A stretch of 64,000 nucleotides of DNA from Saccharum officinarum (GCA_020631735.1 CM036188.1:9962214-10026213), one strand, 5' to 3'. Positions 21,501-33,546 are shown, numbered from the stretch's first letter. The notes: generated from the sequence alone by a model not told the origin. Numbers and translations are program-made.

Positions 21501-23374
21501 TGGGGTTCGATGCGGTGCTCCACCAGACCTCCGGGCCCCTGGCCTACTTCAGCAAGCCGTTCGCCGCCCGTCATCTTAAGCTGGCAGCGTACGAGAGGGA
21601 GCTCATCGGCCTGGTGCAGGCCGTTCGCCACTGGCGCCCTTACCTTTGGGGGCGCACGTTCCTGGTTCGCACCGATCACTATAGCCTGAAATTTTTACTT
21701 GATCAGCGGCTCTCTACTGTCCCCCAGCACCAGTGGCTTAGTAAGCTCTTTGGCTTCGACTTCACTGTGGAGTACCGGCCCGGGCGCCTCAACACGGTGG
21801 CCGATGCTCTGTCGCGCCGTGATGCCGAGGCGACGGCACTGTCCAGCCCTGTCGACGCCGCGGGGGCCCTCTACGCCATCTCTGGGCCCTCCTTCGCGCT
21901 GCTGGACGAGATCCGAGCGGCTACGGCCGCCACCACCGAGGGGCAGCAGCGCCTACAGCAGCTGCAGGCTGGCGACCTGCCAGCCCCGTGGCGCTTCAGT
22001 GACGGCCTCCTTCTCCATGGCACGCGCGTCTTCGTGCCCGACCATGGCGACCTCCGCGACCAGGTCCTCCGCCTGGCGCACTCGGCCGGGCACGAGGGCA
22101 TTCAGAAGACGCTCCATCGGCTGCGCAGCGATTTCTACCTTCCGCACGATCGCGCCCTGGTCCAGGACTGGGTGCGGTCCTGTGCCACCTGCCAGCGGAA
22201 CAAGACGGAGACATTACCGCCGGCGGGTCTGCTGCAGCCGCTCGAGGTGCCGTCCCAGGTGTGGGCGGACATCTCGATGGACTTCATCGAGGGGCTGCCC
22301 AAAGTCCATGGGAAGTCGGTCATCCTCACCGTCGTCGACCGCTTCTCCAAATATGCCCACTTCATTCCGTTGGGGCATCCGTACACGGCGGTCTCCGTCG
22401 CGCGCGCGTTCTTCGACGGCGTCGTGCGCCTCCACGGGTTTCCGGCCTCCATCGTGAGCGACCGGGACCCCGTCTTCACCGGCAACGTGTGGCGCGACCT
22501 CTTCACCATGGCCGGCGTCAAACTCAAGATGAGCACGGCATTTCACCCGCAGACAGACGGCCAATCCGAGGTCGTCAACAAGGTCATTGCTATGTATTTG
22601 CGTTGTGTGACAGGTGATCGACCACGGGCTTGGGTGGAGTGGCTATCTTGGGCGGAGTATTGCTATAATACTTCCTTCCATACCGCTCTTCGGGCCACCC
22701 CGTTCGAGGTCGTCTACGGCCGGCAGCCGCCGCCATTGCTGCCCTACCGGCTCGGGACAGCCAAGACCGAGCTGGTGGACTCCATGCTTACATCTCGGGA
22801 GGAGGTGCTGGACCAGGTGCGGCAGCGCCTTCTTCAGGCCCAGCAGGTCGCCAAGAAATACTACGACGCCGCCCACCGCGACGAGGAGTTTCAGGTGGGC
22901 GACTGGGTGTGGTTGCGTTTGCTCCACCGCACCACCCACTCGCTGGATCCTCGTGCCAAGGGCAAGCTCGGGCCACGCTATGCCGGTCCCTTCCAGGTTG
23001 CTGAGCGGGTCGGTTCGGTGGCCTATCGTCTACATCTTCCTCCGGGCTCCAGGCTGCATGATGTGTTCCATGTGGCACTGCTTAAGCGTCACCGTGGTGA
23101 CCCACCGGCGGCTTCAGGCTCGCTGCCGCCGGTGCTCGATGGGCGGCTTCTTCCTACACCGTCCGCGGCGCTGCGGGCTCAGCAGCGACGCGGCACTTGG
23201 CATGTCTTGGTGCAGTGGCATGGCCTGTCGCCCGAGGACGCGACGTGGGAGCCCCTGGAGGACTTCAAGCATGAGTTCCCCGACTTCCAGCTCGAGGACG
23301 AGCTGTTTGTGCAGGCGGGGAGAGATGTTATGACCGGCCTCCCGTATCGCCGCCGTAAGCCCACCAGTGGCTAG
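18534..23374 (+). CDS. Gypsy Gag-Pol polyprotein, one frameshift
   Basis: Starts at ATG 18534 (ACCATGAG context). Gag carries [20 protein letters not shown] and the retrotransposon gag core. Near 19787, in a C run, the frame changes as if one C were missing, just before the zinc knuckle [14 protein letters not shown] (from 19841). Then come the protease [11 protein letters not shown] (about 20095), the reverse transcriptase with [13 protein letters not shown] (about 21030-21070), RNase H with [13 protein letters not shown] (an Asp where Gly is usual), the integrase HHCC finger (about 22078-22200) and DDE core with [10 protein letters not shown] and HPQTDGQSE, and a chromodomain-like segment ([17 protein letters not shown]). 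The frame ends at 23374, inside the 3' LTR. Apart from the shift it is intact. Confidence 0.92.
23314..23325 (+). promoter_or_regulatory. Polypurine tract of the gypsy element
   Basis: GGCGGGGAGAGA lies directly before the 3' LTR, where plus-strand DNA synthesis would be primed. It is also coding, within the last part of the polyprotein frame. Confidence 0.75.
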
Positions 23375-23699
23375 GATTAACCGCTGGTCAAGGCAGCGGC
23401 GCAAGGCTTCATGGGCTAGGCCCAATTTATATTTATAGTATTATTAGAGATTGATTAGAATTAAGAGAGAACTCTATATATTGTAAACAATGGATGATGG
23501 AAAAGGGCTAAGCCGATTGCAACCTATTGTTGCCGGTTTCCCCTGGGAGACCGACTCCCCAAACCCTAGCTGCCTTCTCTCTTCCTCCTCGCTGCAACCA
23601 CGGCGCCTCAGCGCCGTAAGTCTCGCTTTAAGCTCCAATCAGCGATCTCACACGACTACAACCTTCGCACCATCCGTGGTAGGATTAGGGTTCATACCA
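23326..23699 (+). repeat. Gypsy 3' LTR
   Basis: 374 bp, apparently identical to the 5' LTR. Its first 49 bases include the end of the polyprotein frame and its TAG stop. Confidence 0.95.
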
Positions 23700-24235
23700 A
23701 TCCTCCCATCCAGACCCCAAGACAAATAACTTCTGCCCAAGATCCAGCTGGTCAGCGAGCTCCTTGATATCCAGTTCTTTGCTTTTGACATCCCTCCTGG
23801 GATTCGGGTCACCTTCCCCATACTCAGATCTATCAAAAGAAACTAAGTACATTCCCAATTTCTCCATAAGCTCCTTTATTGGCAAAGAAACCAGTAAGCA
23901 AAATATGGAGACAAACCAACATTTCACTTCAGTGTCCAGTGCTCTGTGACTGTGCTTTACCTTGGAAACAGGCAGGGTAAAGTCCTTGGTGCCTTGAAAT
24001 GCATGTACTGTGGAGTGTGGATATTGTACCCGGCCTTGTCTTTCTGTATTCTGTCTTCTCTGTATGCAAGGTAACTTTCCATCCCTCAGCTTGATCCTGG
24101 TAGATGTCAGAGGATGCCCACCTGCCACCTGGTGAGCCACAATGTTTCAGAGATTCAGAGGTGGTCACTAGAGAGTTGCTGGAGTGCCCAGCCAAGGAAC
24201 ACAATTGGCAGAACAAATACTAATTTATGAGCCAT

Positions 24236-26872
24236 TTTCTCCAGATCTGGTGCTTTCAGGTGAGAGAAGACAAATCTGAGTATAGCTTTGAGTAGCATGG
24301 AAAGCATGCATTGTTGGCTGTCCTTTATTCCATTGCTGAGTGCTGATCTGTTTGCAACAGATGGCTTCCCATCACTGCTTTACCTATTTATTTCTGTCTG
24401 CATCTTTTGCTTTATTATTCTGATGGTTTTTTTTTTCTCAAAAACCTTTATTCTGTTGATGATTTTAGACATGTAAATGTTATATCGACGTGGTCTATTT
24501 AGACCCAGATCTATGTTCACAGTTTGAAAATTCAGCATAAATTTGAATTATGCTCTAATCTGCAGAATTTCAAATTTCAGTTATGCAAGCATGGTGTGTG
24601 ACAACTGACATGGGCACATTGAATTTTGCATGTTTTAGTGCAAGGATGATTGGCACGGTTTGCCTTACTTTACAGTGCTACTCCTGGGAGATGTGATGTT
24701 GCCTCCTGATGGTATAATGATGATACATTGCATTGAACTGAATGAGTGGTTGTTCGACCGGATCCTAGATTTTAAACTTTTTGCACGAATTGGCTTATCT
24801 GACAGGTTTTGCTCCTGTGTTGCTGTTTTTGTTGTTGTTGTAGCTGTTTTTGTTTCTTGAGCAGGGTGGTTGCAATTGCGAGATATCACTGCTCCGAATA
24901 AGCGATAAGATTTGCAACGCTGTTGTAATACAGTCCTAGTCATCTCCGAGTTGTTGGTGCCTACCTCATCGCTGGAAGATCAGACATCAGAAGTTGCTTA
25001 GCTCAGTGAATTCTTCAGAGAATCAGAGGCGACCTCTTGCTCTCTGGTGATGATCAGAGCTGCAATCTGCACCCTGCATTGATGATCTCTGCTCTGGCCG
25101 ATGAAGGTGTTATTTGCTTTCAATGCGAGTGGGTACTGAAAAAGAATATCTAAAGTTCACCAAAATATTGACCTGGTGAACTTGCAAGTACTGAGCCTCC
25201 AAAGTAGAGAGGGACTAGTGTATTGACTGCCTGACTGGTGAGTGGTGACACATCCTAGATGCCAATGGTCACTCAGAGGCTCCAGAAACTGTTGACAATT
25301 GTCGCCTGTCAGTGCACATTGATAGTGGAACAACAGTGACCTGATCAAAATGACCTCAGACTTGCAAGTTGGTACTGTAACCAACTGAACTGAATCTGTG
25401 GGCATCAGTGAATGGATCCCAGATCAGAGGCCATTCATCCATCTGCCCACTTCTGTGGATTCGTGTATAGGATCACAGATTGGGATCCCACTTCAGAGAG
25501 CCCATTCATCCATCAACCCACTTATGTGGATTGGTTTTAGGGTCACAGATTGGCACTTCTTGACCTCACTGTCGATAAAGACTCAGCGCTCAAGGAATGC
25601 CCAAAACACTGGTATTCTTGCTTTAAGAGATCTATTTTGCCATTGTAAGATTGCATTATGCTACAGAGGTCAACCACGACTGGTGGAATTTTAGGGCATG
25701 TCAACTGCACAACTGAGTGTTTCTCGAGTGCGCTCAGCACCCCATTGTTGCATATGCTGCATCTTCTTCCACCTTGGGCCATTGACAGTCTCCCGCAATT
25801 TTACCCCACTGGCGCCATGCTGCCTCCGGCCACTAACCTTGAAGCCCCCCAAATCCTAATCTTACTTCTCTGGAATCGACAAAGATGCTTCAAACACTCA
25901 AAACACTCAAAGTAAGTTTAGGCCATTCAGAGGGACCTGTAGCAAAACTGAAAAGATATCTTCTTGGTTGTCTAATAACTGAGATGCTTGTACAAGGGTC
26001 TTATGCTCTTCAAGTTTGAACAAAATAATTCTTTTTGGCTACTGATAAGGACAACGTATGTGCACACAGCACACTCAGACACCCTTGAGTGCACCTCTAT
26101 TATACGCCACCAAAAATAAACCAGCTGAACAGAATCATTACTACACTACGAAGTGGTTCGTAGAATCCTAGTCAGTATAAGATAATTAACCATATACTTA
26201 GAAATTTTCTCGAAGTTAAAATGGTCTATTTCATGAATTAGATGTGGAGAGTAATTTCAATATAAGTACGTATGTGAAGAATTATGTTTACGAGCATAAC
26301 TTCAATATAACCTCTATTTGCAGGATTGGATATGAACATAAAAGGCTCCATGGAATTTGTAATGTGTGTCAGCATTTAACACACAAAGATTGCTTGAAGA
26401 TATGAACTACACTTGCTCTTTGCTAAACCTGTGGCTTGCTGTCAAATGGGGTTAGATATATCGAAATATTGTATAGCGTTGACTTCCCAATCCATGAACC
26501 AAATCTGCACGGAACTAGCACCCCTGTCAACCTCCACAATCAAAACATTGAGTATTATATCTTATTTGCTTGGATACTGACTTGTATGCAACCAGGAGGA
26601 GACACATTGATCCATGGAGATTCTTTGGGGGCATGGCCTCTTCCTTCCAAAGTCTTCATGCCATGATCTGAATATCTAATTGCCTCCCTGCATTGGCCCA
26701 CAATGATCCTCCTGTCAGTATGGATGTAGTTTGATTGGTTGGTTACCACAATGGTCCTGCCGTCAGTATGTTCAGTGGACGGCTCCTTTTTGTGGAGGCA
26801 CCTCAAATTTAACAGAGTTGTCAAATAGAAGCTTATGAAATAACCAAGAAACATCGCCATCTGCATTGAAGT
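24236..26872. other. Non-coding region upstream of hydrolase remnant
   Basis: About 2.6 kb with no recognisable gene. It may include promoter or leader of the hydrolase remnant and older repeats. A 71-bp imperfect tandem pair lies at 25429-25570, and a short repeat CACAATGRTCCTSCYGTCAG occurs near 26700 and 26748. Confidence 0.45.
25429..25570. repeat. Imperfect 71-bp tandem duplication
   Basis: Two adjacent units share CCATTCATCCATC, CCCACTT and TGTGGATT and end in TCACAGATTGG. They differ at several positions. No coding role is seen. Confidence 0.7.
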
Positions 26873-26889
26873 AAAAAATGGCTGTTATG

Positions 26890-27883
26890 TCCATGGACAA
26901 TGCATTGCAGATGTGGCAACTCGTCTCTTCGCTGTCATTGCTGTAAGGAGACGCACGAAGAGAACGGTGCAAGAAGCCCTCACCAACCGTGCATGGATCT
27001 CAGACATACAAGGGGCTCTCACTGTTGTGGTCATCACTAAATATCTCCTCCTATAGGACCTCTTATCTGACTTTGAGCTGTAGCCTGAAATGGAAGATAG
27101 ACACGTATGGCGACTTGCTTCAAATGGTCAATATTATGCTAAATCAGCTTATGAGGGCCTATTTCTGGGATCTATTCTTTTCAGACCATGGGAAAAAATC
27201 TGGAAGACTGGGCCACCGCCCAAATGTCGTTTCTTTATGTGGTTGGTTGCTCATAATAGATGTTGGACAGCGGATCATTTACGAGGTCTCCCTCATCCTG
27301 AGTGCTGTCCTTTGTGTGATCAAGCAACTGAAACCGTTGATCATCTCCTCATTGGTTGTGTCTTCACAAGAGAGTTCTGGTTCCGTTTCTTGTCACAAGT
27401 TGGCCTGCAATCTCTCTCCCCTCAGCCCACTAAACTCTCTTTTTTAGACTGATGGGATAGAGTGAGTAGTGCTACTAGTGACATAATATTGCAAGGAATC
27501 AATTCTCTCATAATTCTTGGAGCATGGACTGTATGGACTCATCGCAACAGGTGTGTTTTTGATGGAGCAGCCCCTGATATTGCAAGAACTCTGATAGTTG
27601 CTAGAGAAGAGCGAAAACTATGGTCGTTGGTTGGGGCTCGAGGAATTTTCCTCCTGACTGCCCCACATTCAAAGGGAGTGTTGCTGCTGGTCGCCCTTCA
27701 AAACAGACACAGGTGCGCTTATATCCTAAGGATCAGAGAGTTTGGGGGGTTTGTGTGAGTTGGCATGAGTTGGTGTGAGTGTGTGGGCTTGCTTTTTGGC
27801 TGGCCTAGGGTGTGTTGTATGGGTCCTTTCCCATTTTCACTTCTTAATATAATGATACGTAGCTCTTCTGCATTTTTCGAGAA
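26890..27883 (+). mobile_element. 5'-truncated LINE, zf-RVT tail
   Basis: Plus-strand LINE 3' end. It encodes ORF2 C-terminal sequence: EDRHVWRLASNGQYYAKSAY, the zinc-binding CPLCDQATETVDHLL, and CVFTREFWFRFLSQVG, then GAWTVWTHRNRCVFDGA. Stops occur near 27055 and 27080 and after KLSFLD (about 27449). The tail TTCTTAATATAATGATACG is typical of plant LINEs. A 17-bp duplication AAAAAATGGCTGTTATG flanks it (26873-26889 and 27884-27900). Confidence 0.9.
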
Positions 27884-27900
27884 AAAAATGGCTGTTATGC

Positions 27901-29036
27901 CCTAGATGAAGATAAAACTCACTAACAAAGTTGAATACTGATATGCAAGCCTTTTTTTGTGTTTAAAAAACAAACTTCTTGAGTTTAATATGTTTTATTC
28001 CATTGTCTAAAATAAAGCAAATTTTCTTACCCATTCATGTTGTTTTTGTAGAGGTTACTAGTCAGAAGTTATTCACTGGAGAAACAAACATTGGTGACCT
28101 TGCCTGCGTGTGAAGCTTGCTCACAAGGCATCCGGCACCATACAACATACTGACCAAAAGATGCATATATATGGTACGAAATTGGCCAGATATCCATTAT
28201 TGGTAGCCTCTTAGTATTCACTGGACAAAAAACATTGGTGATCTTTATCATCATTGGTTGGAACAGCTGCGAGATTCCACCACTACCCCAGCTAGGTGTC
28301 AAGCAAATATCATGGCATTGCCCAGGAGCAGAAAATTGTCACCAAACTAAACTTGGCTCCATCTCTAACACCAGTGCATTGTGCCAAGGAGGCATGATGG
28401 CATTTGACCATAACAGAAGAATGCACGCACTTGTACTTGGCTCCACCACTTATGGAAATCTATAAAAATATTTTAATGCCTCAATCAAGAGGAATCTATG
28501 AGCTTTTTATGATTGAATTGACTTCTCAGCACTAGACAGCACCTACATGATGGAGTGGTGGCTGCACTGCATTCTGTTCCTTTATTCTCTTCAGTGACTT
28601 GTTACAGTATTCCAAAGAACAAAATAAACATATATAGTATAAATCAGATGCTATTACAGTTTGAGGAAGATTGTGACAGCAATAGAACTCAAACCTTTTC
28701 CTTAACAGAAAAAGAGACAGCTAAATGAAGTTTGCCTAATAAACAAATAAGCCAGCAAAGATGAACACCTGAGTCTTGAGAGGCTTCCACGCAGACAGTG
28801 AAGCATTTTATCTCATTAATAATTTACAAAAATATTATAAAATAGGAGGATAATAATATCAACAATTCAAGTAAACATCAAATCAAGCATGGCAAATGCA
28901 ATTGATAGTTTCATCAAAACAACGCATATAATTCCAAAGAATCATATTCCTTTTTTTCCCCCTATTTTGCTCCAGAAAGCCATACTTCCTAACTTGCCAC
29001 GAACAATTCCATCTAGATGTTTCTTTTTCTTTTCAA
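27901..29036. other. End of contig B, no gene seen
   Basis: About 1.1 kb of AT-rich sequence up to the N gap. Open frames up to about 77 codons show no family signature. Confidence 0.45.
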
Positions 29037-29136
29037 NNNNNNNNNNNNNNNNNNNNNNNNNNNNNNNNNNNNNNNNNNNNNNNNNNNNNNNNNNNNNNNN
29101 NNNNNNNNNNNNNNNNNNNNNNNNNNNNNNNNNNNN
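29037..29136. other. Assembly gap, 100 N
   Basis: Exactly 100 undetermined bases, the same placeholder length as the first gap. Confidence 0.99.
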
Positions 29137-29210
29137 GTTCGAGGTTCAGGACGACCGACGGCGGAGACATCGCGCTGCCGCCGCCGCCATTGGACCTACC
29201 TCAGTGCTAA
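29137..29210 (+). pseudogene. Laccase terminal-exon fragment (repeat copy)
   Basis: The last 24 or so codons of the laccase, from FEVQD to the stop TAA at 29208-29210. It starts at the contig edge. It differs from copy 1 by a lost G (GACGACCG for GACGGACCG) and extra bases at TCGCGCTGCCG, which shift the frame. Most likely a redundant assembly copy rather than a second gene. Confidence 0.88.
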
Positions 29211-29511
29211 AATCGTGATTCTTTGAATTGGGTGATGGATTTGTCAACAGAAAAAGTGTACAAGCTTTGTCTACTAGCTTGTTGTGATTCTTAACTATAG
29301 TTTGTCCGATCCGTTACAAGATTTTGTTCTACTGGCATAGGGAGCACACGCATTTTTATATGTAAAAGTCAAGTCATGGATGTGATTGTTTGAGTTTGGT
29401 GATAAAATAAAATGGATACGTACGTCAACACGTGAAGCAGCCTGGATAAGAGTTATTATTCGATCATGACATTTGACTATAGTTGCTATACTTATCCGCT
29501 CATATATATAG

Positions 29512-30451
29512 TTTTTTTTCGAAAACGTGCTTAGCACGTGCTTTATTAATTAAGGAAAGTTTAGAAAGGTGATACACACAGCCCGGGGAGGCACGACGGT
29601 GAGATGCCTAGGCTGCCAACTGGTGGAACACATACAGAGGCACCAGCTTTAACAGTGGTGTTTAGATAGGCGTACTAAGTTAACAACTAATCTTGCGACT
29701 AAGTAGGAGAATCGTTGCCCTTTAGGTGACCACCGCAACCACTGGCGAAACCAGGGGGCCAGCAGGGCCATGCCCCCCAAGCACAATGATTTGTTTAAAA
29801 TATCTATAGAAAATTCACTTGCATAGCTAAAAAAAATTATTATTTCACTCTATTTTGATGATAAATATTGTGCTTTTCGTTATGAGTACTAAATATATGT
29901 GTAAAAATGTTGAAAAGCTATTAAGGCATATATTTGTTGTACATATTTATCATGTTTACGAGGTGTATCGTATTGTCTAGCCCTCCTTATTCAAAAGTTC
30001 TGGTTCCGCCTCTGATCGCAACCAGCGACGCCAAGCTCCAAAATCCAGCAGCGATCCAGGAGTCGGCCTCCTCACAGATTAGAGCAAGGACCTGAGCCGG
30101 CGTCTTGGCGCTGTTGTCGAATGTCCGCCTGTTGCGCTCTTTCCAAACGCCCCAGGAGACGAGCAGCATAGTGGAGTCGAAGCCATGCCTGAAGATCCCT
30201 GGAACTGTTGTCCGTGTCTGCTGCCACCAATCGGCTAGGGTGGATTCATCGTTCGGTCCTAGGTGCTGCAACCCAGCTCTTGCCAGCATTCGTTGCCAAA
30301 CCTCGCGTGTGAATACGCACGAAGCCAGCAAAATGGTCGGTGGCCTTGTCATGCTAGTCGCACAGAACGCAGGTGGCGTCCTGCTGTAGACCATGGCGCT
30401 TCGGCGCTCGACTGTCCATAAGCGACCGAATTCTTCTTTTGGCTTGCACTA
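29512..30451 (-). mobile_element. 5'-truncated LINE (repeat copy)
   Basis: Second copy of the LINE at 972-1917, with the same flanking CTCATATATATAG / CTCGTATATATAG pair and the same nested hAT. Confidence 0.86.
29740..30014. mobile_element. hAT-type MITE in LINE (repeat copy)
   Basis: Same element as 1201-1479, 275 bp here because of small indels, flanked by ACCGCAAC and ATCGCAAC. Confidence 0.8.
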
Positions 30452-30464
30452 CTCGTATATATAG

Positions 30465-32040
30465 TCGCACAAACCATATCTACAAATCTTGCTATTTGTA
30501 AATATATGTACAGTTAACCTAGTACGGAGCTTGCAAATGGAGAAGTTTCGCATTATGCGACAAGGTTGTGACATTAATTTGACTATTATTAGTTGGCTGA
30601 CAAGTTAACCCAGTACGAGTTTCTATCTTCTAGTCTAAGTGATCTCGTTTTCGCTGACGGGCTAGGCCCCAAGAAAATAGCAAATCTGTGGCCGGCCGGT
30701 TCGATTAACCGTCATGAATGTATAATAGTTGTAAGAGTATATAACTGGCCTGGGCAACAGCTGACGTAAGTTGAACCGCGCGTTAGGGTTGAAAACAGAG
30801 CTCACCGGCTCCACCTGGACAAATGAAAGTAATGTCTTGGGCAGCAAGTTGATTGAGACACTTTTTTTTTTACACCAGTTGATCGAGACACTTGGATGGC
30901 ACGATGACGCGGATGCATCCGAGACGGCGTTTGGATTCTACCCACTCATCTTCTATATATTTCTCCATCTCTCCACTTCTTTATCAATGAAATTGGCACT
31001 CGTGTGCCTGTTTGTTCAAGAATATAAGATATATTTCTCTCTTCTGCCTTTTGGTGTACTTAACATCATTTACTAATATTGTCCTTTGAACTTCGGGTCT
31101 TTCACCCTCTAACTTCAACCTTGCCCAAATTTTTCCCGTTTCAGAATACATGTAGTTAGGTTTAAGATTACTATATATTGGTTGTCGAATGTTTTTCATC
31201 ACTTTGACCATCACTATATAAAATGTTATATAGATTGACAATGTAAGACAAATGTGGTTAAATTTAATATCAAAGGCACTTTCAAACGATTTATTTTTTA
31301 TTTAAATGTCACATTTCATTGAAGTTCTTGGTCAAAGCTTCATCTCGTAGCACATTTTGACATTAACTGCAGGGAGTACCCAGAGGTAGATTTCTTTGAG
31401 CTTCACATGTGCACGCCATATATGGGCACATAACTAATGATCTCTCCTTGGACATAGAGATGGGGAATTGGAATTGAAGGTAGAGCACTAGAGCTCGAAC
31501 AGGAAGATGTGGACTAGTACTTCACGATTATTTGTGCATCCATGTGTGCTTCCTGCTTACATGTCGTGTCACCTCTTTTTTTTAAAAAAAACATTTTTAA
31601 GACACCTTCAATTCATTTCCATAGGCGGTTACATAATCTGACCACCGAGAACCACATATGAAAATGGTGATTTTTGCAAGCTATTTCTTATATGAACGGC
31701 CTGTAGACCGGGTGATAACGCGGATCGACCATGGGGCAATTCCATGTCAAGCTGTACACTACTAAATCGACTTTGTAAAACTGTGGTCCGCTGTTACATG
31801 AATTGTAAAACTGGAGTTTGGGCAAAGGTTAAGCATCACAACAAGTAGCCCAAGTATCCAACCGTGTAACCGCAGATAAGTGAATTGGTCATTTCTTTTC
31901 TTAATAGCAGACCACTATTTTGGAGAACATTTTCACTCGATTAGGGAAAAGCTACCCTAGAACCCACTAATGGTATTAGTATTCCCTAGCAGCGCTGGAC
32001 AATCATTGAAAAGAATTGGATCGTTCCAGTGACTACAATA
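30465..32040. other. Intergenic (repeat copy), no gene seen
   Basis: Counterpart of 1931-3504; no coding motif. Confidence 0.5.
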
Positions 32041-33025
32041 GGTTGTTTGGGACTGCTTCACTCTATAATTTTCAGCTCTGCTATACCAAGTCCAAGCCAA
32101 ACACCCCCAACTCTAGATTTTGCAGCTCCAGAAAAAAAATCAAATATGGGGGCAGCTCCACGTTTGTGGAGCTCCTCAAGAGGTGCTCCAAGAATTGAAG
32201 TTTCCACAGTTCTCATAGAGTTAGGGTGAAATTACCCTAATGCCACTAATTACACAGTAACGATTCGTTTTCTATTCTCATCTCTTCCACTGGGGCCCTC
32301 ATCCATTCGCTCTCCTGGCCTCAGTCCTCATGCGACCTAGCGCTGCCGCCCACTCATCTCCCGGCCGCCACCCCTTTCCCGCCGGCGAGGGGACCACCGG
32401 AATGGAGGGATCCATGGCCCCACCGCTGCCCGACCCAGTTTTTGGAGTCCCCAACGCCGGCTTTGCTCCGTCCTGGGACCTCACTGCTGGCACCCAGGGT
32501 TGGGCTCCCCAGGCTCAGGCCGTCGCTGCCGGCCGCCAGCGTCCACGGGCTCACCGCGCCTGGCTTGCCTGGCCAGGCCTCGCCCGCCGACCAAGGTGTG
32601 CAAGCAGCCACAGTTGGCTTGGCCAACCCAGGCGACGTCAATAGCCCGAGGTGGCGTGCAAGCGGCCGTGGTTAGCTTGGCCGACCCAGGCGACGTCGGC
32701 GGCCCGTGGTGGCACGCGACAGGGCAATCTAGCTAAAACAGCGAGCGGTGCACAACGCGGGCAGCCCCAGGCAGCAAGCGACGACGGTAGTGTGCAGTGC
32801 GGAGGTGAGGGTGGGGATGGAAATAAGCATATGACTGACACGTGGGTCCCATGAATCAGGGGCAAAATGGACCATTATGATCTCCACGTCATGCTCTTGG
32901 AGCTGAAGCCAGACTGCAACCCAAACATGTGGAATTGCTTCATGGTGAAACAACAACTCTATACGGAGCTGCTCTATGGTGAGTATGGTGGAGTGGAGTT
33001 GGGTAAATCAGTCCCAAACAGTGCC
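32041..33025. mobile_element. 1-kb TIR element (repeat copy)
   Basis: Counterpart of 3505-4486 with the same GC-rich interior. Indels in the interior change every open frame between the copies, arguing that none of these frames is a maintained gene. Confidence 0.6.
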
Positions 33026-33546
33026 AATAAATATAGCATGTTTGCTACTTCTCGTGGAGCTCTTTTACGGTGGTGGGAAGTAACCGGTGGTACTTTCAGG
33101 TTCTTTTACCCCTCTAGTTTTTTCTGACTGTTGATCTGATAATTTCAATCAAAACAATTTATCAACAATTATGGGGTAAGGATACTTTGCTGACTAAGAA
33201 AAAAATTTAAACTGAGTACTGGTCCCCCGTGTACTTTGTATCGGCCCCACTAGTTTGGTATTACTTGGTACCTTGTTATGTTACCTTTTATTTTTCCACC
33301 GTTGGATTCCTACCGATGGATGGCTTGTTTTACAACCACCATAAATTTCTCATTTTTCATGACTTGGTTGCCAGATTGTTTCTGAGAAGTGTCCCTCGAA
33401 CTCCAGAAAATGTTCTGTGAGGTGAGACTACAAATTTAGTTTCTCAAACAAATTATATCAGCCTGAATTGAATTGCCAATATACCATGCAATTAGCAGTT
33501 TGGAAATGAAAACACACAGTGAATTCCAACAAGCTAACAAGACTAT

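Larger units (their letters stand above)
18122..23699 (+). mobile_element. Complete Ty3/gypsy chromovirus (Reina-like)
   Basis: 5,578-bp LTR retrotransposon with 374-bp LTRs (18122-18495, 23326-23699) that look identical, flanked by a perfect ATCCT target duplication (18117-18121, 23700-23704). Order inside: primer-binding site, gag, protease, reverse transcriptase, RNase H, integrase, chromodomain-like tail, purine tract, LTR. Small size, short LTRs and a C-terminal chromodomain suggest the Reina lineage (inference). Identical LTRs imply a recent insertion. It splits the alpha/beta-hydrolase exon on the opposite strand. Confidence 0.95.
15960..24235 (-). pseudogene. Plant alpha/beta-hydrolase gene, broken by transposons
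   Basis: A minus-strand gene of the membrane-anchored plant alpha/beta-hydrolase superfamily; substrate unknown. Exon 1 (24235-23961) starts MAHKLVFVLPIVFLGWALQQL, a signal anchor, and continues with TSTRIKLRDGK and VHAFQGTKDFTLPVSK to a GT donor. Exon 2 starts at 23873 with ELMEKLGMYLVSFDR and runs to 23700, where a gypsy element intervenes. It resumes at 18121 with MGGYSIWGCL, so the Gly-x-Ser-x-Gly region is split. Exon 3 (about 18029-17735) carries AALIVPTINYWW and, in another frame, QWMTQRWLPS. A last exon (about 16110-15960) carries IPWIKYHEV and GGHMFMLVD, with the likely catalytic His. The exon expected to hold the catalytic Asp was not found. In-frame stops and frameshifts occur in exons 1, 3 and the last. 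A Stowaway with a nested hAT lies between the last two exons. Family assignment is from memory of conserved motifs. Confidence 0.72.

Noticed and set aside
29137..29210. A second laccase gene
   Set aside because: Only the terminal-exon end is present, cut by the contig edge, and it belongs to the redundant overlap.
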